The notes under the pieces were generated by a model. It did not search any database and had not been told where the DNA came from. It worked only from the letters and a program-made list of their open reading frames with translations. DNA of 64,000 nucleotides from Maridesulfovibrio sp. (GTDB lineage Bacteria; Desulfobacterota; Desulfovibrionia; Desulfovibrionales; Desulfovibrionaceae). The DNA is taken from positions 2,861,001 to 2,925,000 of the forward strand of contig NZ_OY781616.1 in NCBI RefSeq assembly GCF_963677005.1, read 5' to 3'. Below are positions 8,520-16,715 of this stretch, in pieces; the stretch's first letter is position 1; every line of letters begins with the position of its first letter. The position numbers were made by a program, and so were the translations under genes.

Positions 8520-9257
8520 ATGAAAAACGACCCCAGATCATACTTTCCAAGAGGGCTTACGCAGCCGAGCACAGGCTTCCGCTTTTCAACGGACTCCCTG
8601 CTGCTGGCCTGTTTCGCCTCCGTCCCCCCGCAGGGCAGGATTCTTGATCTCGGAACCGGCTGCGGAGTCATTCCTCTCGGTGTTCTGCTGCGCCATCCGG
8701 AAAACAGGCTTGCGGCAACCGGAATAGACGTCAACCCGGAGATGATTGCTGCCGCTCAGGCAAATACGGCACTCCTTGATTTTTCGGCCGAACTGGAAAT
8801 ACTGGCCGTGGATGTGCGTACCCCGGATTTCGCACCGGCCGAAAGTTATGATCTGGTTCTTTCAAATCCCCCGTACCGCAATGAAAACGTCGGCAGAGCA
8901 TGCCCTGACAAATCAAAGAACAAGGCCAGATTCGAAGTGGACTGCGACCTTGATGCCTTCACCGCTACGGCTGCGCGCATGATCCGTAACCGGGGACGGG
9001 TGGCTTTTGTTTTTCTTGCCGAACGGGTGACCGAACTGCTTGATTCGTTCACACGACACAGGCTGGAACCCAAACGTATAAAGTTCATCCACGGCAGGGT
9101 GGGTGCTCCTGCAAAGGTTGTTATGGTCGAGGCGGTAAAAAACGGAAAACCCGGTCTGATTGTGGAACCGCCGGTAATCCTCTACGGTGATGGTCAAGAA
9201 CTTTTGGCTTCGGCAGTGAAATACTGCCCGTTTATCGCCAAATCGGCCGTTGGTTAG
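8520..9257 (+). CDS. tRNA1(Val) A37 N6-methyltransferase-like (TrmN6/YfiC family)
   Basis: 245 aa. SAM-binding motif I is ILDLGTGCGVIPLG and the catalytic LSNPPYRN (NPPY) identifies an N6-adenine or glutamine methyltransferase. The opening (SYFPRGLTQPSTGFRFSTDSLLL) is typical of the TrmN6 branch, where the substrate-recognition strand reads as here and a conserved RFxTD leads into the fold. TrmN6 methylates A37 of tRNA-Val in E. coli. Length and layout agree, but the tRNA substrate is inferred. The start ATG 8520 follows GGCAGAGAAACAATA, a weak ribosome site. A degraded dispersed motif lies 27 bp downstream (9284-9305). Confidence 0.75.
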   Translation: MKNDPRSYFPRGLTQPSTGFRFSTDSLLLACFASVPPQGRILDLGTGCGVIPLGVLLRHPENRLAATGIDVNPEMIAAAQANTALLDFSAELEILAVDVRTPDFAPAESYDLVLSNPPYRNENVGRACPDKSKNKARFEVDCDLDAFTATAARMIRNRGRVAFVFLAERVTELLDSFTRHRLEPKRIKFIHGRVGAPAKVVMVEAVKNGKPGLIVEPPVILYGDGQELLASAVKYCPFIAKSAVG

Positions 9258-9323
9258 TCTGTCGGAGACAAAGTCAAATTATCAAAAAAGCGAAACGCAT
9301 CAAAACAGCATCCGCGTCATAAA

Positions 9324-10664
9324 ATGATAAAAAAAATTATCCTGAAAGATTTCCTCGCCCACGGCGAAACCGAGATTGAACTCGGCGAGGGCATGACCGT
9401 GCTGACCGGCCTCAACAACAGCGGTAAATCATCCGTTGTCGAGGCCCTGCGTTGTATTGCCACCAATCCCCTGCCCCGGCATTTCATCCGCCACGGAGCA
9501 TCCAGGGCCCGCGTGGAACTGGAAATGGACGACGGTGTACGGGTTGCATGGATTCGCAAAAAAGCCACTGCATGGTACGAGGTTATGAAGCCAGGTCAGG
9601 AGGAACCCGAAGTATACGCCAAATTCGGGCGCAAACCGCCGGAGGACGTGCTCAACCTGCTGCGGCTGAATCATGTCCCGCTGGAAAACGGAAACTCCCT
9701 TGATGTTCACATAGGCAACCAGCGGAATCCTATTTTCCTGCTCGATCAACCCCCTTCCGTGGCCGCGCAGTTTTTCGCTTCATCCTCCGAGGCATCGCAC
9801 CTGCTGGCCATGCAGACGGAACTCAAAAACAGAGTGCGCAACGCCAAAAGGGACCAGAGCTATCAACAGAAAAAAATGGAATCGATACGCGCAGAACTGG
9901 ACCGGATGCAGGAATTGCCGGATGTCTGCCTTGAACTTGAATCCGCCCGCGAACTGAAAACACGCACCGAAACAATCGAAAAGGAAATTCCGGCCATTGA
10001 AGCACTACTGCAGCGCAAAAATGAACTGGAAACAAATAAAAGAAAGCTGGCAGAGCGAGAAAAGAGTCTGAACGGACTGCTCCCTGCCCCGGAACTGTTT
10101 CCTTCCGCACAGCTTGAAAATACAGTTGCGCGCATGAACGGATTGAGCAGCACGCGCTCGGCTCTGGAAAGGAAATCCACCGCGCTGGAAGGACTGAGAC
10201 TCCCGCCGGATCTGTTTCCCGCCGCGCAACTAGCAGAGAGCCTTGCCCGGCAGCACCGACTGCGCAATGCCGGGTCAATTCAATCCGCCCGCCGGGATGT
10301 GCTGAAACAACTCTCACCTCCCCCGGAACCGGAGGATCTTTCCGCAATCTCCGCAACCATCTCCAACATTTCCCGCAACCGTGTTTTCAGGGACCGGATA
10401 GCCGGTCGCAGTCAGATTCTTGGAACTCTTGCGGCCCCGCCGGAACTGTTCGATATCTCGCAGCTCGGCCAGTTGCTGGACCGCATATCCTCCCTTTCGC
10501 AGGAGATGACCAACACCAGAAAGAGGATTGCGGACCTCAAACAGGCGGAAGAACGCATGAAGGAACGCATCAGCGCACGGCTGACCGAAATCGGCAACTG
10601 CCCCCTGTGCGGCGGTGAACTTGATGCGGATAAACTGATCGGGGAGGACGGACATGGAGCTTGA
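9324..10664 (+). CDS. Rad50/SbcC-like ATPase, N-terminal half only (Walker A, arm, CPLC hook)
   Basis: 446 aa. It opens with the SMC/Rad50 N-lobe: IILKDFLAHGETEIE, then Walker A GLNNSGKSS (residues 29-37) and a Q-loop-like LLDQPPS (Q142). Residues about 160-420 are strongly helical, and the protein ends shortly after CPLC (426-429), the position and form of a Rad50 zinc-hook half-site. There is no signature motif, Walker B or H-loop; those are in the gene at 11915. Within the arm a proline-acidic mark recurs at residues 256, 295, 334 and 373, an exact 39-residue period. The stop overlaps the next gene by 11 bp. Full-length SbcC/Rad50 is about 850-1050 aa, so this is half a protein, with no sign of frameshift decay. 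Confidence 0.75.
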   Translation: MIKKIILKDFLAHGETEIELGEGMTVLTGLNNSGKSSVVEALRCIATNPLPRHFIRHGASRARVELEMDDGVRVAWIRKKATAWYEVMKPGQEEPEVYAKFGRKPPEDVLNLLRLNHVPLENGNSLDVHIGNQRNPIFLLDQPPSVAAQFFASSSEASHLLAMQTELKNRVRNAKRDQSYQQKKMESIRAELDRMQELPDVCLELESARELKTRTETIEKEIPAIEALLQRKNELETNKRKLAEREKSLNGLLPAPELFPSAQLENTVARMNGLSSTRSALERKSTALEGLRLPPDLFPAAQLAESLARQHRLRNAGSIQSARRDVLKQLSPPPEPEDLSAISATISNISRNRVFRDRIAGRSQILGTLAAPPELFDISQLGQLLDRISSLSQEMTNTRKRIADLKQAEERMKERISARLTEIGNCPLCGGELDADKLIGEDGHGA

Positions 10665-11607
10665 GAAAGTACACGGCCGGGGACTCTTTCTCATCGGCGA
10701 CCCGCACATTGCCTCCACCGCTCCGGGCCAGCGAATCGGGGACTTCGCCCAGAACGTACTGGACAAGCTTGAAGCATGCTTCAGACAGGCTAAAGAACTG
10801 GACACCGTCCCGCTCATTCTCGGTGACCTTTTCCATTGGCCGAGGGACAACGGCAACTCCCTTCTGGTGGACATGATCGCCCTGTTCGGGGCTTACAGGC
10901 CATTCGTTCTGGTCGGCAATCACGACAAGTATCAGGCAAGGTTCACCCGCGATGTTTCGCTTGCTGTCCTTGAAGCAGCCGGAGTAATCCGCCTGATGAG
11001 TGAATACGGACCGGCCTTTGAGCTTGAAACACCGCAGGGTACGGTGCTTGTCGGAGCATCCCCGGACGGCACCCCGCTACCGGCAAAATTCGATCGCAGC
11101 GACGGCCGCTACCTGAAAGTGATCTGGACCGCCCATCACAACATATCCTTTCCCGAGTGTGCCAAGCAGCATTACGACATCAAGGAAAAAACCGGCATAG
11201 ACTGGATAATAAACGGCCACATTCACAGACCGAGGGAGACCGTCACAGCAGGTATGACCTCCTGGGCAAACCCCGGAAACATCACCAGACTTGTTTTTTC
11301 GCGCATGGCTCTGGAACGCAGACCGCAGGCAGCCATATGGACCCCGGACTGCACTGATCTTGAAAAATGGGAAGTACCCCACCGCGATTTTTACGAAGTA
11401 TTTCCGGATCAGGAATTTCCGCCTGAACCGGAGGACATGGAGAAAGCCGAATCCCGCTTTCTGCAGGGACTTGAAAGGCTTGCCTGGCAGCGCACACACG
11501 AAGGAGCCGGGCTCAGACAGTTTCTTGAGGACAATATAGACCCGCAAACCCCGGAAAGCGGGTTGATATGGGAATTGTATACGGAGGTTACAGATGGCAA
11601 CGGGTAA
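10654..11607 (+). CDS. Mre11/SbcD-like metallophosphoesterase
   Basis: 317 aa, calcineurin-type phosphoesterase. All five metal motifs are present: GDPH (D16, H18), GDLFHW (D58), GNHDK (N89, H90, D91), TAHHN (H161 or H162) and NGHIH (H189, H191). That set suits an Mre11/SbcD-type Mn-dependent nuclease. The C-terminal ~90 residues are acidic and helical (PEPEDMEKAESRFLQGLERL) and could serve as the ATPase-binding segment that follows the capping domain in Mre11. It overlaps the upstream ATPase half by 11 bp and the downstream coiled-coil gene by 14 bp, so the operon is tightly coupled. A non-DNA phosphoesterase is possible but the neighbours argue for DNA end processing. Confidence 0.75.
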   Translation: MELEKVHGRGLFLIGDPHIASTAPGQRIGDFAQNVLDKLEACFRQAKELDTVPLILGDLFHWPRDNGNSLLVDMIALFGAYRPFVLVGNHDKYQARFTRDVSLAVLEAAGVIRLMSEYGPAFELETPQGTVLVGASPDGTPLPAKFDRSDGRYLKVIWTAHHNISFPECAKQHYDIKEKTGIDWIINGHIHRPRETVTAGMTSWANPGNITRLVFSRMALERRPQAAIWTPDCTDLEKWEVPHRDFYEVFPDQEFPPEPEDMEKAESRFLQGLERLAWQRTHEGAGLRQFLEDNIDPQTPESGLIWELYTEVTDGNG

Positions 11608-11908
11608 CACAATGAACACGGCGGACGGCAACGGTCTGGAACGGGAGCTTGCCCAGCTCAGACGGCAGTATGAAATGCTGCGGGAGGACAAGGTCCGCAC
11701 CGAACAGAATCTGGACAACATAAGCCGCCAGCTCGCCGACCTTGAAGAGCAGGCCAGACTTCAGTACCAGACCGCCGACCCGCAGGAACTGGCAAACCTG
11801 CTGGAGGAAAAACGCGCCGAGAACTCCCGTCTGGTAGCCGAATACCGGGCGCACATAAATTCGATCATGGATGGGCTGCAGAAGCTTGAACAGGACGGCA
11901 GGGATTGA
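11594..11908 (+). CDS. Small coiled-coil protein between Mre11-like and Rad50 C-half genes
   Basis: 104 aa. Nearly the whole protein is heptad-like and charged (ELAQLRRQYEMLREDKVRTEQN, then a second block EELANL-type to EQDG), with no cysteine and no catalytic motif. A proline/Tyr-Gln break (QTADPQEL) near the middle divides two helices, which would give a helical hairpin. Its start overlaps the metallophosphoesterase stop by 14 bp, and only six bases separate it from the Rad50 C-half. No homologue is recognised. I infer that it may supply helix missing from the C-terminal side of the split arm. Confidence 0.65.
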   Translation: MATGNTMNTADGNGLERELAQLRRQYEMLREDKVRTEQNLDNISRQLADLEEQARLQYQTADPQELANLLEEKRAENSRLVAEYRAHINSIMDGLQKLEQDGRD

Positions 11909-11914
11909 TGAGCC

Positions 11915-12586
11915 ATGACGATTGACATGGACATGGAACTGCCGACTCTTGAATCTCTGGAAAGAAGAGCCGGAACTATTTCCGCCCGCGCCGCCACACG
12001 CATGGACGACTGGCAGACCCTGCGCGAAGAAGCCCGCAGGACGGAAGACTTCCTGCAATTGGCACCTCTGGCAGCGGAAAGGCTTGAGGAGTTGTCCACG
12101 GCTCTTTTCGGGGAACTGCTGCGCGAACTGGAAACCAACCTCACCCACGCCATCCGGGAAATTCTGGGGCAGGATCGCGAAGTGCGGGCCGTGCCCTCCA
12201 TCAGGGACAAAAAACTTCAGGTGGATTTCCAGATTCTGAATCAGGGCGGCGAGGAAGACATCATGGTCGGACAGGGCGGTTCGGTCTGCAACATCCTTTC
12301 CGTGGGGCTACGGCTTATCGCGCTTTCTCGGCTGAATCCTGAGGAGCACAGGCCCTTTCTGGTTCTGGACGAGCAGGACTGCTGGCTGCGCCCCGGTCTC
12401 GTTCCCCGTTTCATGGACCTGATCGGAACCATTGCCCGCAAACTCGATTTTCAGGTGCTGGTCATCAGTCACCACCCGCTTGAACTTTTCGCTGAAAGCG
12501 CGGACAGGATTCTCGCCCTTGAGCCGGACCGGGAAAACGGAGTGAAAATAAAAATCGTCAAGGAAAGTCGGGACGAAACAGCTTAA
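11915..12586 (+). CDS. Rad50/SMC-like ATPase, C-terminal half only (signature, Walker B, H-loop)
   Basis: 223 aa. Residues about 10-95 are helical (AATRMDDWQTLREEARRTED...). The C-lobe follows: a GQGGS signature-like segment (G119-S123, in MVGQGGSVCNILSVGLRL), Walker B and catalytic acid FLVLDEQD (D152, E153) and the H-loop VISHHPLEL (H186). No Walker A exists, so ATPase activity requires the partner at 9324-10664. Only about 85 residues of arm precede the lobe, against roughly 260 in the N-half: a marked asymmetry. The signature is degenerate relative to the LSGG-type of Rad50. The stop overlaps the convergent arfB stop by four bases. Confidence 0.75.
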   Translation: MTIDMDMELPTLESLERRAGTISARAATRMDDWQTLREEARRTEDFLQLAPLAAERLEELSTALFGELLRELETNLTHAIREILGQDREVRAVPSIRDKKLQVDFQILNQGGEEDIMVGQGGSVCNILSVGLRLIALSRLNPEEHRPFLVLDEQDCWLRPGLVPRFMDLIGTIARKLDFQVLVISHHPLELFAESADRILALEPDRENGVKIKIVKESRDETA

Positions 12587-13008
12587 TCCTGCGGATAACC
12601 GGGCCTGCTCCGATTCTTTTTGATATCGGAACGTTTTTTCTTGCCATCTAGCCGTTTGCGCTTTGAGGAAAAAGGAACCGCCGTCTGCCTGCGTTTCCTG
12701 ACCGGCCGCAGTGCTTCGGCAATTATCCTGCGGAAACGGTCCAGCACTTCCTCCCGGTTTCGGAACTGGCTGCGGTGCGTATCGCAGGAAATGAGCAATT
12801 GGCCCCTAGAGTTTATCCTGTTCCCCAGACGGGAACGGAGGATCTCCTTCTGGGAATCCGTAAGAGCCTGTGAATCCTCAAGTTCAAAGACAAGCGTAAC
12901 GCGCGAAGAGGTAGTGTTCACGTGCTGGCCGCCGGGTCCGGAGCTTCTGCTGGTGATGAAATTTATTTCATTTTCGGGTATGGACAATGCGGAAGTGATA
13001 ATTATCAT
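12583..13008 (-). CDS. arfB: Alternative ribosome-rescue factor ArfB (YaeJ/ICT1 type)
   Basis: 141 aa from ATG 13008 (MIIITSALSIPENE). It carries the class I release-factor domain: SRSSGPGGQHVNTTSSRV, with the GGQ peptidyl-tRNA hydrolysis motif, and then a lysine/arginine-rich tail (KRKRLDGKKKRSDIKKNRSR) that in this family enters the empty mRNA channel of stalled ribosomes. There is no codon-recognition domain. Length equals E. coli ArfB (about 140 aa). An upstream in-frame TTG (13053) is less likely as start. Convergent with the split-Rad50 operon, sharing four bases. Confidence 0.9.
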   Translation of the reverse strand: MIIITSALSIPENEINFITSRSSGPGGQHVNTTSSRVTLVFELEDSQALTDSQKEILRSRLGNRINSRGQLLISCDTHRSQFRNREEVLDRFRRIIAEALRPVRKRRQTAVPFSSKRKRLDGKKKRSDIKKNRSRPGYPQD

Positions 13009-13121
13009 AGCTATCGGCCGGATGCTTCTGTTTTTTTGTATACAAGGTCTCAATTAACCTCGCTTAATTCGATGCATTCTGATCTGCATCGTTATTACAA
13101 TTTTTTCAAGGAGAATTTATC

Positions 13122-13481
13122 ATGAAAATCGCCCTTCCCTCAAGAAACGGACTTATCGATGAACATTTCGGACATTGTGAAGCCTTCACCATCTTTACTC
13201 TGGACGACTCCAAAAACATTGTCGAAGAAGAAAAACTCACCCCCCCTCCGGGCTGCGGATGCAAATCCAACATCGTACCTGTTCTGGCAGAAAAGGGCAT
13301 CAAGCTCCTGCTGGCCGGAAACATGGGTCAGGGAGCAGTAAACCTTCTTGAAAAAAGCGGCATCCAGGTTATCCGCGGTTGCAGCGGCGAGCTCAAGGAA
13401 GTTGTCGCCCAGTGGAGTGCCGGTAATGTAACCGACTCCGAAATCGTCTGCGCCGATCACGAATCCTGCGGCGACCACTAA
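13122..13481 (+). CDS. NifX/NifB-C-terminal-like iron-molybdenum cofactor-binding domain protein
   Basis: 119 aa. Single Nitro_FeMo-Co domain: [22 protein letters not shown], with the HFGHC motif, then PPGCGCKSN and the strand-helix [18 protein letters not shown], ending with [10 protein letters not shown]. Such small proteins (YjaY/MTH1175-like) bind Fe-S or FeMo clusters in nitrogenase assembly, or occur as orphans with unknown role in anaerobes. Extra cysteines at GCGC and the tail suggest cluster or metal binding. AAGGAG sits eight bases before the ATG. It precedes ychJ by 14 bp; no nif genes are near. Confidence 0.85.
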   Translation: MKIALPSRNGLIDEHFGHCEAFTIFTLDDSKNIVEEEKLTPPPGCGCKSNIVPVLAEKGIKLLLAGNMGQGAVNLLEKSGIQVIRGCSGELKEVVAQWSAGNVTDSEIVCADHESCGDH

Positions 13482-13495
13482 GGAGACCAGTACAC

Positions 13496-13978
13496 ATGAC
13501 AGAATGTCCCTGCGGTTCCGGCAAGGCTTACGAAAGCTGCTGCGAACCTTACATCACAGGCAAAGAACCCGCCCCGACCGCAGAAGCGCTGATGCGCTCC
13601 CGCTACTCGGCTTTCGTGGTAAATCGCATCGACTACCTCGGCGAGACTCTGGCTCCGGAAAGCAAGGATGATTACGATGAGGCTCAGGTAAAAAACTGGG
13701 CGGAAACATCCACATGGCTCGGCCTGACCATTGTTTCAACTTCCAAGGGAACCCCCGAAGATGAAAAAGGCGAAGTTGAGTTCATAGCCAAATTCAAGCA
13801 GAAAGGCGCTGTTCATACCCACCACGAAGCCAGCGTTTTCGAAAAGCGTGAAGGCAGATGGCTCTACGTGGACGGTGAAATCGTACCCCAGCAGCCCATC
13901 AGAAAAGAAAAGAAGGTCGGCCGCAACGATCCCTGCCCCTGCGGCAGCGGCAAAAAATACAAGAAGTGCTGCGGCTGA
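13496..13978 (+). CDS. YchJ family protein with SEC-C motifs at both ends
   Basis: 160 aa. Two SEC-C zinc motifs flank a central NTF2-like domain: [13 protein letters not shown] at the start and [16 protein letters not shown] at the very end. The middle shows [12 protein letters not shown] and [12 protein letters not shown], the UPF0225/YchJ signature. Function is unknown; SEC-C motifs bind zinc and often contact SecB or ribosome-associated partners. The gene is 14 bp downstream of the NifX-like gene, likely one operon, and closes with an intrinsic terminator at 14002-14043. Confidence 0.88.
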   Translation: MTECPCGSGKAYESCCEPYITGKEPAPTAEALMRSRYSAFVVNRIDYLGETLAPESKDDYDEAQVKNWAETSTWLGLTIVSTSKGTPEDEKGEVEFIAKFKQKGAVHTHHEASVFEKREGRWLYVDGEIVPQQPIRKEKKVGRNDPCPCGSGKKYKKCCG

Positions 13979-14001
13979 TCCTGATCAATTACAGGATGTT
14001 C

Positions 14002-14043
14002 AAAACCCCCGTCAGGAATTCCCGGCGGGGGTTTTATTTTTTA
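14002..14043 (+). terminator. Rho-independent terminator after ychJ
   Basis: AAAACCCCCG (14002-14011) pairs perfectly with CGGGGGTTTT (14026-14035), followed by ATTTTTTAT. Strong GC core with a T-run. It lies between convergent operons and the stem's A-tract could also serve the minus strand. Confidence 0.88.
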
Positions 14044-14100
14044 TATCGGATGAATAAACGCGAAACAGTTTCCAAAAAAAAAGAAAACGGTCTGACCGGA

Positions 14101-14790
14101 TCAGTTATGCTTGAAGCGGTAGCCCACGCCGCGCACTGTCTCGATATAATCGGCGTAGGGGCCGAGTTTCTGGCGCAGTCTGCGAATGTGCGTGTCCACG
14201 GTTCTGGAGTAGCCTTCGAAATGGGTATCCCAGACCGTATCAAGCAGGTGATCGCGGGTACGCACCTTGCCCTCGTGCTGCAGCAGTTCCGAAAACAATT
14301 TGAATTCCGTTGCGGTCAGGGCCACTATTTCACCGTCACTTGTCACTGTATGGGCTTCGAAATCAACTTCCAGCCCTTCCCTGCTCCACTTGCCGGGACG
14401 CTTGGTTTCCACTTCCACACTGCGGCGCAGCACAGCCTTGACCCGCAACACCAGTTCACGCGGGCTGAACGGTTTGACGATATAATCGTCCACACCGAGC
14501 TCCAAACCTACAACCCGGTCCACTTCTTCCCCCTTGGCGGTAAGCATGATCACCGGAATATGCTGGGTGACGCTTTCCTGTTTCAACCTGCGGCAGACTT
14601 CCAGTCCGTCAATGCCCGGCAGCATGAGGTCCAGCAGGATGAGGTCCGGATGTTCGGCTCTGGCCTGATCAAGGGCCTTGTGACCGTCCATGGCGGTGAC
14701 GACTTCATAGCCTGAAGAAGTCAGATTATATTTCAAAAGTTCTATGGTATCGTTATGGTCTTCAACAACCAGTATTTTTTCGACTGACAC
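14101..14790 (-). CDS. PhoB/OmpR-type response regulator
   Basis: 229 aa from a GTG at 14790, chosen because AAGGAG lies six bases upstream; an upstream in-frame extension to 14826 reads through that ribosome site. The N-terminal receiver has KILVVEDHNDT, phosphoacceptor Asp in LILLDLMLPGIDG, T in IMLTAKG and K in DDYIVKPFSP. The C-terminal winged helix includes LTATEFKLFSELLQH, DTVWDTHFEGYSRTVDTHIRRLRQKLG and GVGYRFKHN. Closest to PhoB in overall pattern. No kinase is next to it; the only PhoR-like kinase in the window is at 36051. It lies 70 bp after the heme chemoreceptor on the same strand. Confidence 0.88.
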   Translation of the reverse strand: MSVEKILVVEDHNDTIELLKYNLTSSGYEVVTAMDGHKALDQARAEHPDLILLDLMLPGIDGLEVCRRLKQESVTQHIPVIMLTAKGEEVDRVVGLELGVDDYIVKPFSPRELVLRVKAVLRRSVEVETKRPGKWSREGLEVDFEAHTVTSDGEIVALTATEFKLFSELLQHEGKVRTRDHLLDTVWDTHFEGYSRTVDTHIRRLRQKLGPYADYIETVRGVGYRFKHN

Positions 14791-14860
14791 ATCGTTCTCC
14801 TTTTGGACGGACCTTACCCGTAACAATGGAACTGATTAAGACAAATCAGTTACAACTGTG

Positions 14861-16702
14861 TTAATTGTCCGTTCCGTCATCATCCTGTTCACCGGAATCA
14901 CCCGTACGCACTTCATCTCGAACATACATGTCGCCGTCCTCCACCATCCTGAACCCGTCCACAGCCCCGGTAAGGGATTGGACGGTATAGTTGAGGCTGG
15001 CCACAGTGCGTTTGAACTCTTCTATGAACTCGGTTGTACCAGCCGCTGTCTCACTGAGATCGGACATGGCTTCACTTATCTGCTCGGCGCTGTCGGACTG
15101 GTCGCCCATGGAGCGGGACACCTCGGCAAAACGGGGACCGAGCACCCGGACCTGTTCCACTATCTGCCCGAGGTCCGAACTCATCTTCTCCACTTCATCC
15201 ACGCTTGAGCGGACTTCGCTGTTGAACTTGTCCATTTCCATGACCCCGGAACTTACGGCGGACTGCATGTCGCGCACCATGAGTTCGATGTCTTCGGCAG
15301 CTATGACGGTCTGGTCGGCCAGTCTGCGGATTTCACGGGCGACCACGGAAAATCCCTGCCCGAACTGCCCGGCCTTTTCAGCCTCGATGGCGGCATTGAG
15401 CGAAAGGAGGTTGGTCTGGTCGGCTATGCGAGCGATCGTGGTAACAATGTTGTTGATCTTGGTTGCCTTTTCATTGATCGCGCCAAGACGGTTGGAGACA
15501 TTGTCTGTTGAATTGACCAGCCTGATCAGCGACTGCTCCCGGTTGGCAATATTGGCCTGCAGATTCTCAGCCATCTTGGCGGATTCCCCTGCGCTCCCGG
15601 CAACATCGCCCATAACCTTGACCAGATCTTTCGATGTGCGGCTGATAAGCCTGCTTGTGGCCGTGACCTCGTTGGTGGAAGCCGCTTGACGGTTAACTGC
15701 GGCGTCAATCTGTTCTGCCGTATCCTTGATCTTGTTACCGGCAACTGAAACCTTATCCCCTGAGGACTGGACCTCACCGATGATCTGGGAAAGCCCGGAA
15801 GTCATGGTTTCGAATGAAGACACCAGATTGCCTATTTCGCTGCCGGGGTGCATGAACCGGCTGGCAAAAAAACTGTCTTCTGCCCGGTGACGCATCTTGC
15901 GTATGGAAACATGCGCACTCTGCAGGTCGCCTTCGGCAATGGATTTGGCTATTTCGGTAATGCGCGAAACAGGTCTGAAAATCAGGTTCAAACCGAAAAT
16001 CAGGAAAAACAGGGTGACGGCAATAAACACGCACCCGACAAACACCACCGCGCCCATGGTCTGATTGGCGGCCTTATTCATGGCTGCCAGCGGAATAGAT
16101 GAAATCATGGCGCATTCTATGCGTCCGGGTTTGCGGTAGTATCCGGCGTCCTTCTCAACCGGATATCTGTCTTTCATGGACTGAGGGGCATCCTTGGGGT
16201 CGCCGTGGCAGACCATGCAATCCGGCTTGTTCACCTCTCCTTCGGCAGCAATAAAGCTCTCCACACCGTTTATCTTGCGAATCTGGGTGAGAAACGGTTT
16301 TTTCCCGGCCTGAGCCATGGCATCGAGCAGTTCAATGACCTTTGCTTCATCACCGGTAGCCATATTGTCCCGGTTACGCGGTTTTGTAGAGGCGGTCTTA
16401 AAGGTCAGATCGTGCTTGTACTGATCGGGAATACGGCCGAAAACGCCGTTGGCGGTAAAGGAAGTTGACTGCAGTTCGGGAACGAACTGATCCTCCGGAA
16501 GCAGTTCCGTAGCCTTCGGACGAATTACCGCCCCGGTGTGCTTGCGCACGGCCTTCATTGTGTGGAGCATTATTTCCACCTTTCCGCGATATTCGTCCAC
16601 AAGGGTATCGCGGGTATAGCTGGAAATAAGCCACATGATGGACACGGTAAGGGCTATGCAGAAAAGCACACACCCGATCATGAACTGCTTGCGGATTGTC
16701 AT
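14861..16702 (-). CDS. Methyl-accepting chemotaxis protein with c-type-heme Tll0287-like (DUF3365) sensor
   Basis: 613 aa. TM1 is residues about 9-26. The periplasmic domain (about 30-215) carries a CxxCH heme attachment motif, CMVCHG (C162, C165, H166), inside a DUF3365-like pattern ([13 protein letters not shown], then [15 protein letters not shown]). TM2 is about 219-242, then HAMP ([19 protein letters not shown]). The cytoplasmic part has the conserved MCP tip ([23 protein letters not shown]). It has no C-terminal CheR-binding pentapeptide. It would sense redox state, or a gas or ligand at the heme. It is the last gene of the chemosensory operon, 13 bp after the PP2C gene, so it probably feeds the same CheA. 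Confidence 0.88.
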   Translation of the reverse strand: MTIRKQFMIGCVLFCIALTVSIMWLISSYTRDTLVDEYRGKVEIMLHTMKAVRKHTGAVIRPKATELLPEDQFVPELQSTSFTANGVFGRIPDQYKHDLTFKTASTKPRNRDNMATGDEAKVIELLDAMAQAGKKPFLTQIRKINGVESFIAAEGEVNKPDCMVCHGDPKDAPQSMKDRYPVEKDAGYYRKPGRIECAMISSIPLAAMNKAANQTMGAVVFVGCVFIAVTLFFLIFGLNLIFRPVSRITEIAKSIAEGDLQSAHVSIRKMRHRAEDSFFASRFMHPGSEIGNLVSSFETMTSGLSQIIGEVQSSGDKVSVAGNKIKDTAEQIDAAVNRQAASTNEVTATSRLISRTSKDLVKVMGDVAGSAGESAKMAENLQANIANREQSLIRLVNSTDNVSNRLGAINEKATKINNIVTTIARIADQTNLLSLNAAIEAEKAGQFGQGFSVVAREIRRLADQTVIAAEDIELMVRDMQSAVSSGVMEMDKFNSEVRSSVDEVEKMSSDLGQIVEQVRVLGPRFAEVSRSMGDQSDSAEQISEAMSDLSETAAGTTEFIEEFKRTVASLNYTVQSLTGAVDGFRMVEDGDMYVRDEVRTGDSGEQDDDGTDN

Positions 16703-16715
16703 CTATCAGTCCTCG

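Noticed and set aside
9324..12586. Two halves of a frameshifted sbcC pseudogene
   Set aside because: A complete metallophosphoesterase and a coiled-coil gene lie between the halves, and each half starts and stops cleanly with operon-type overlaps.
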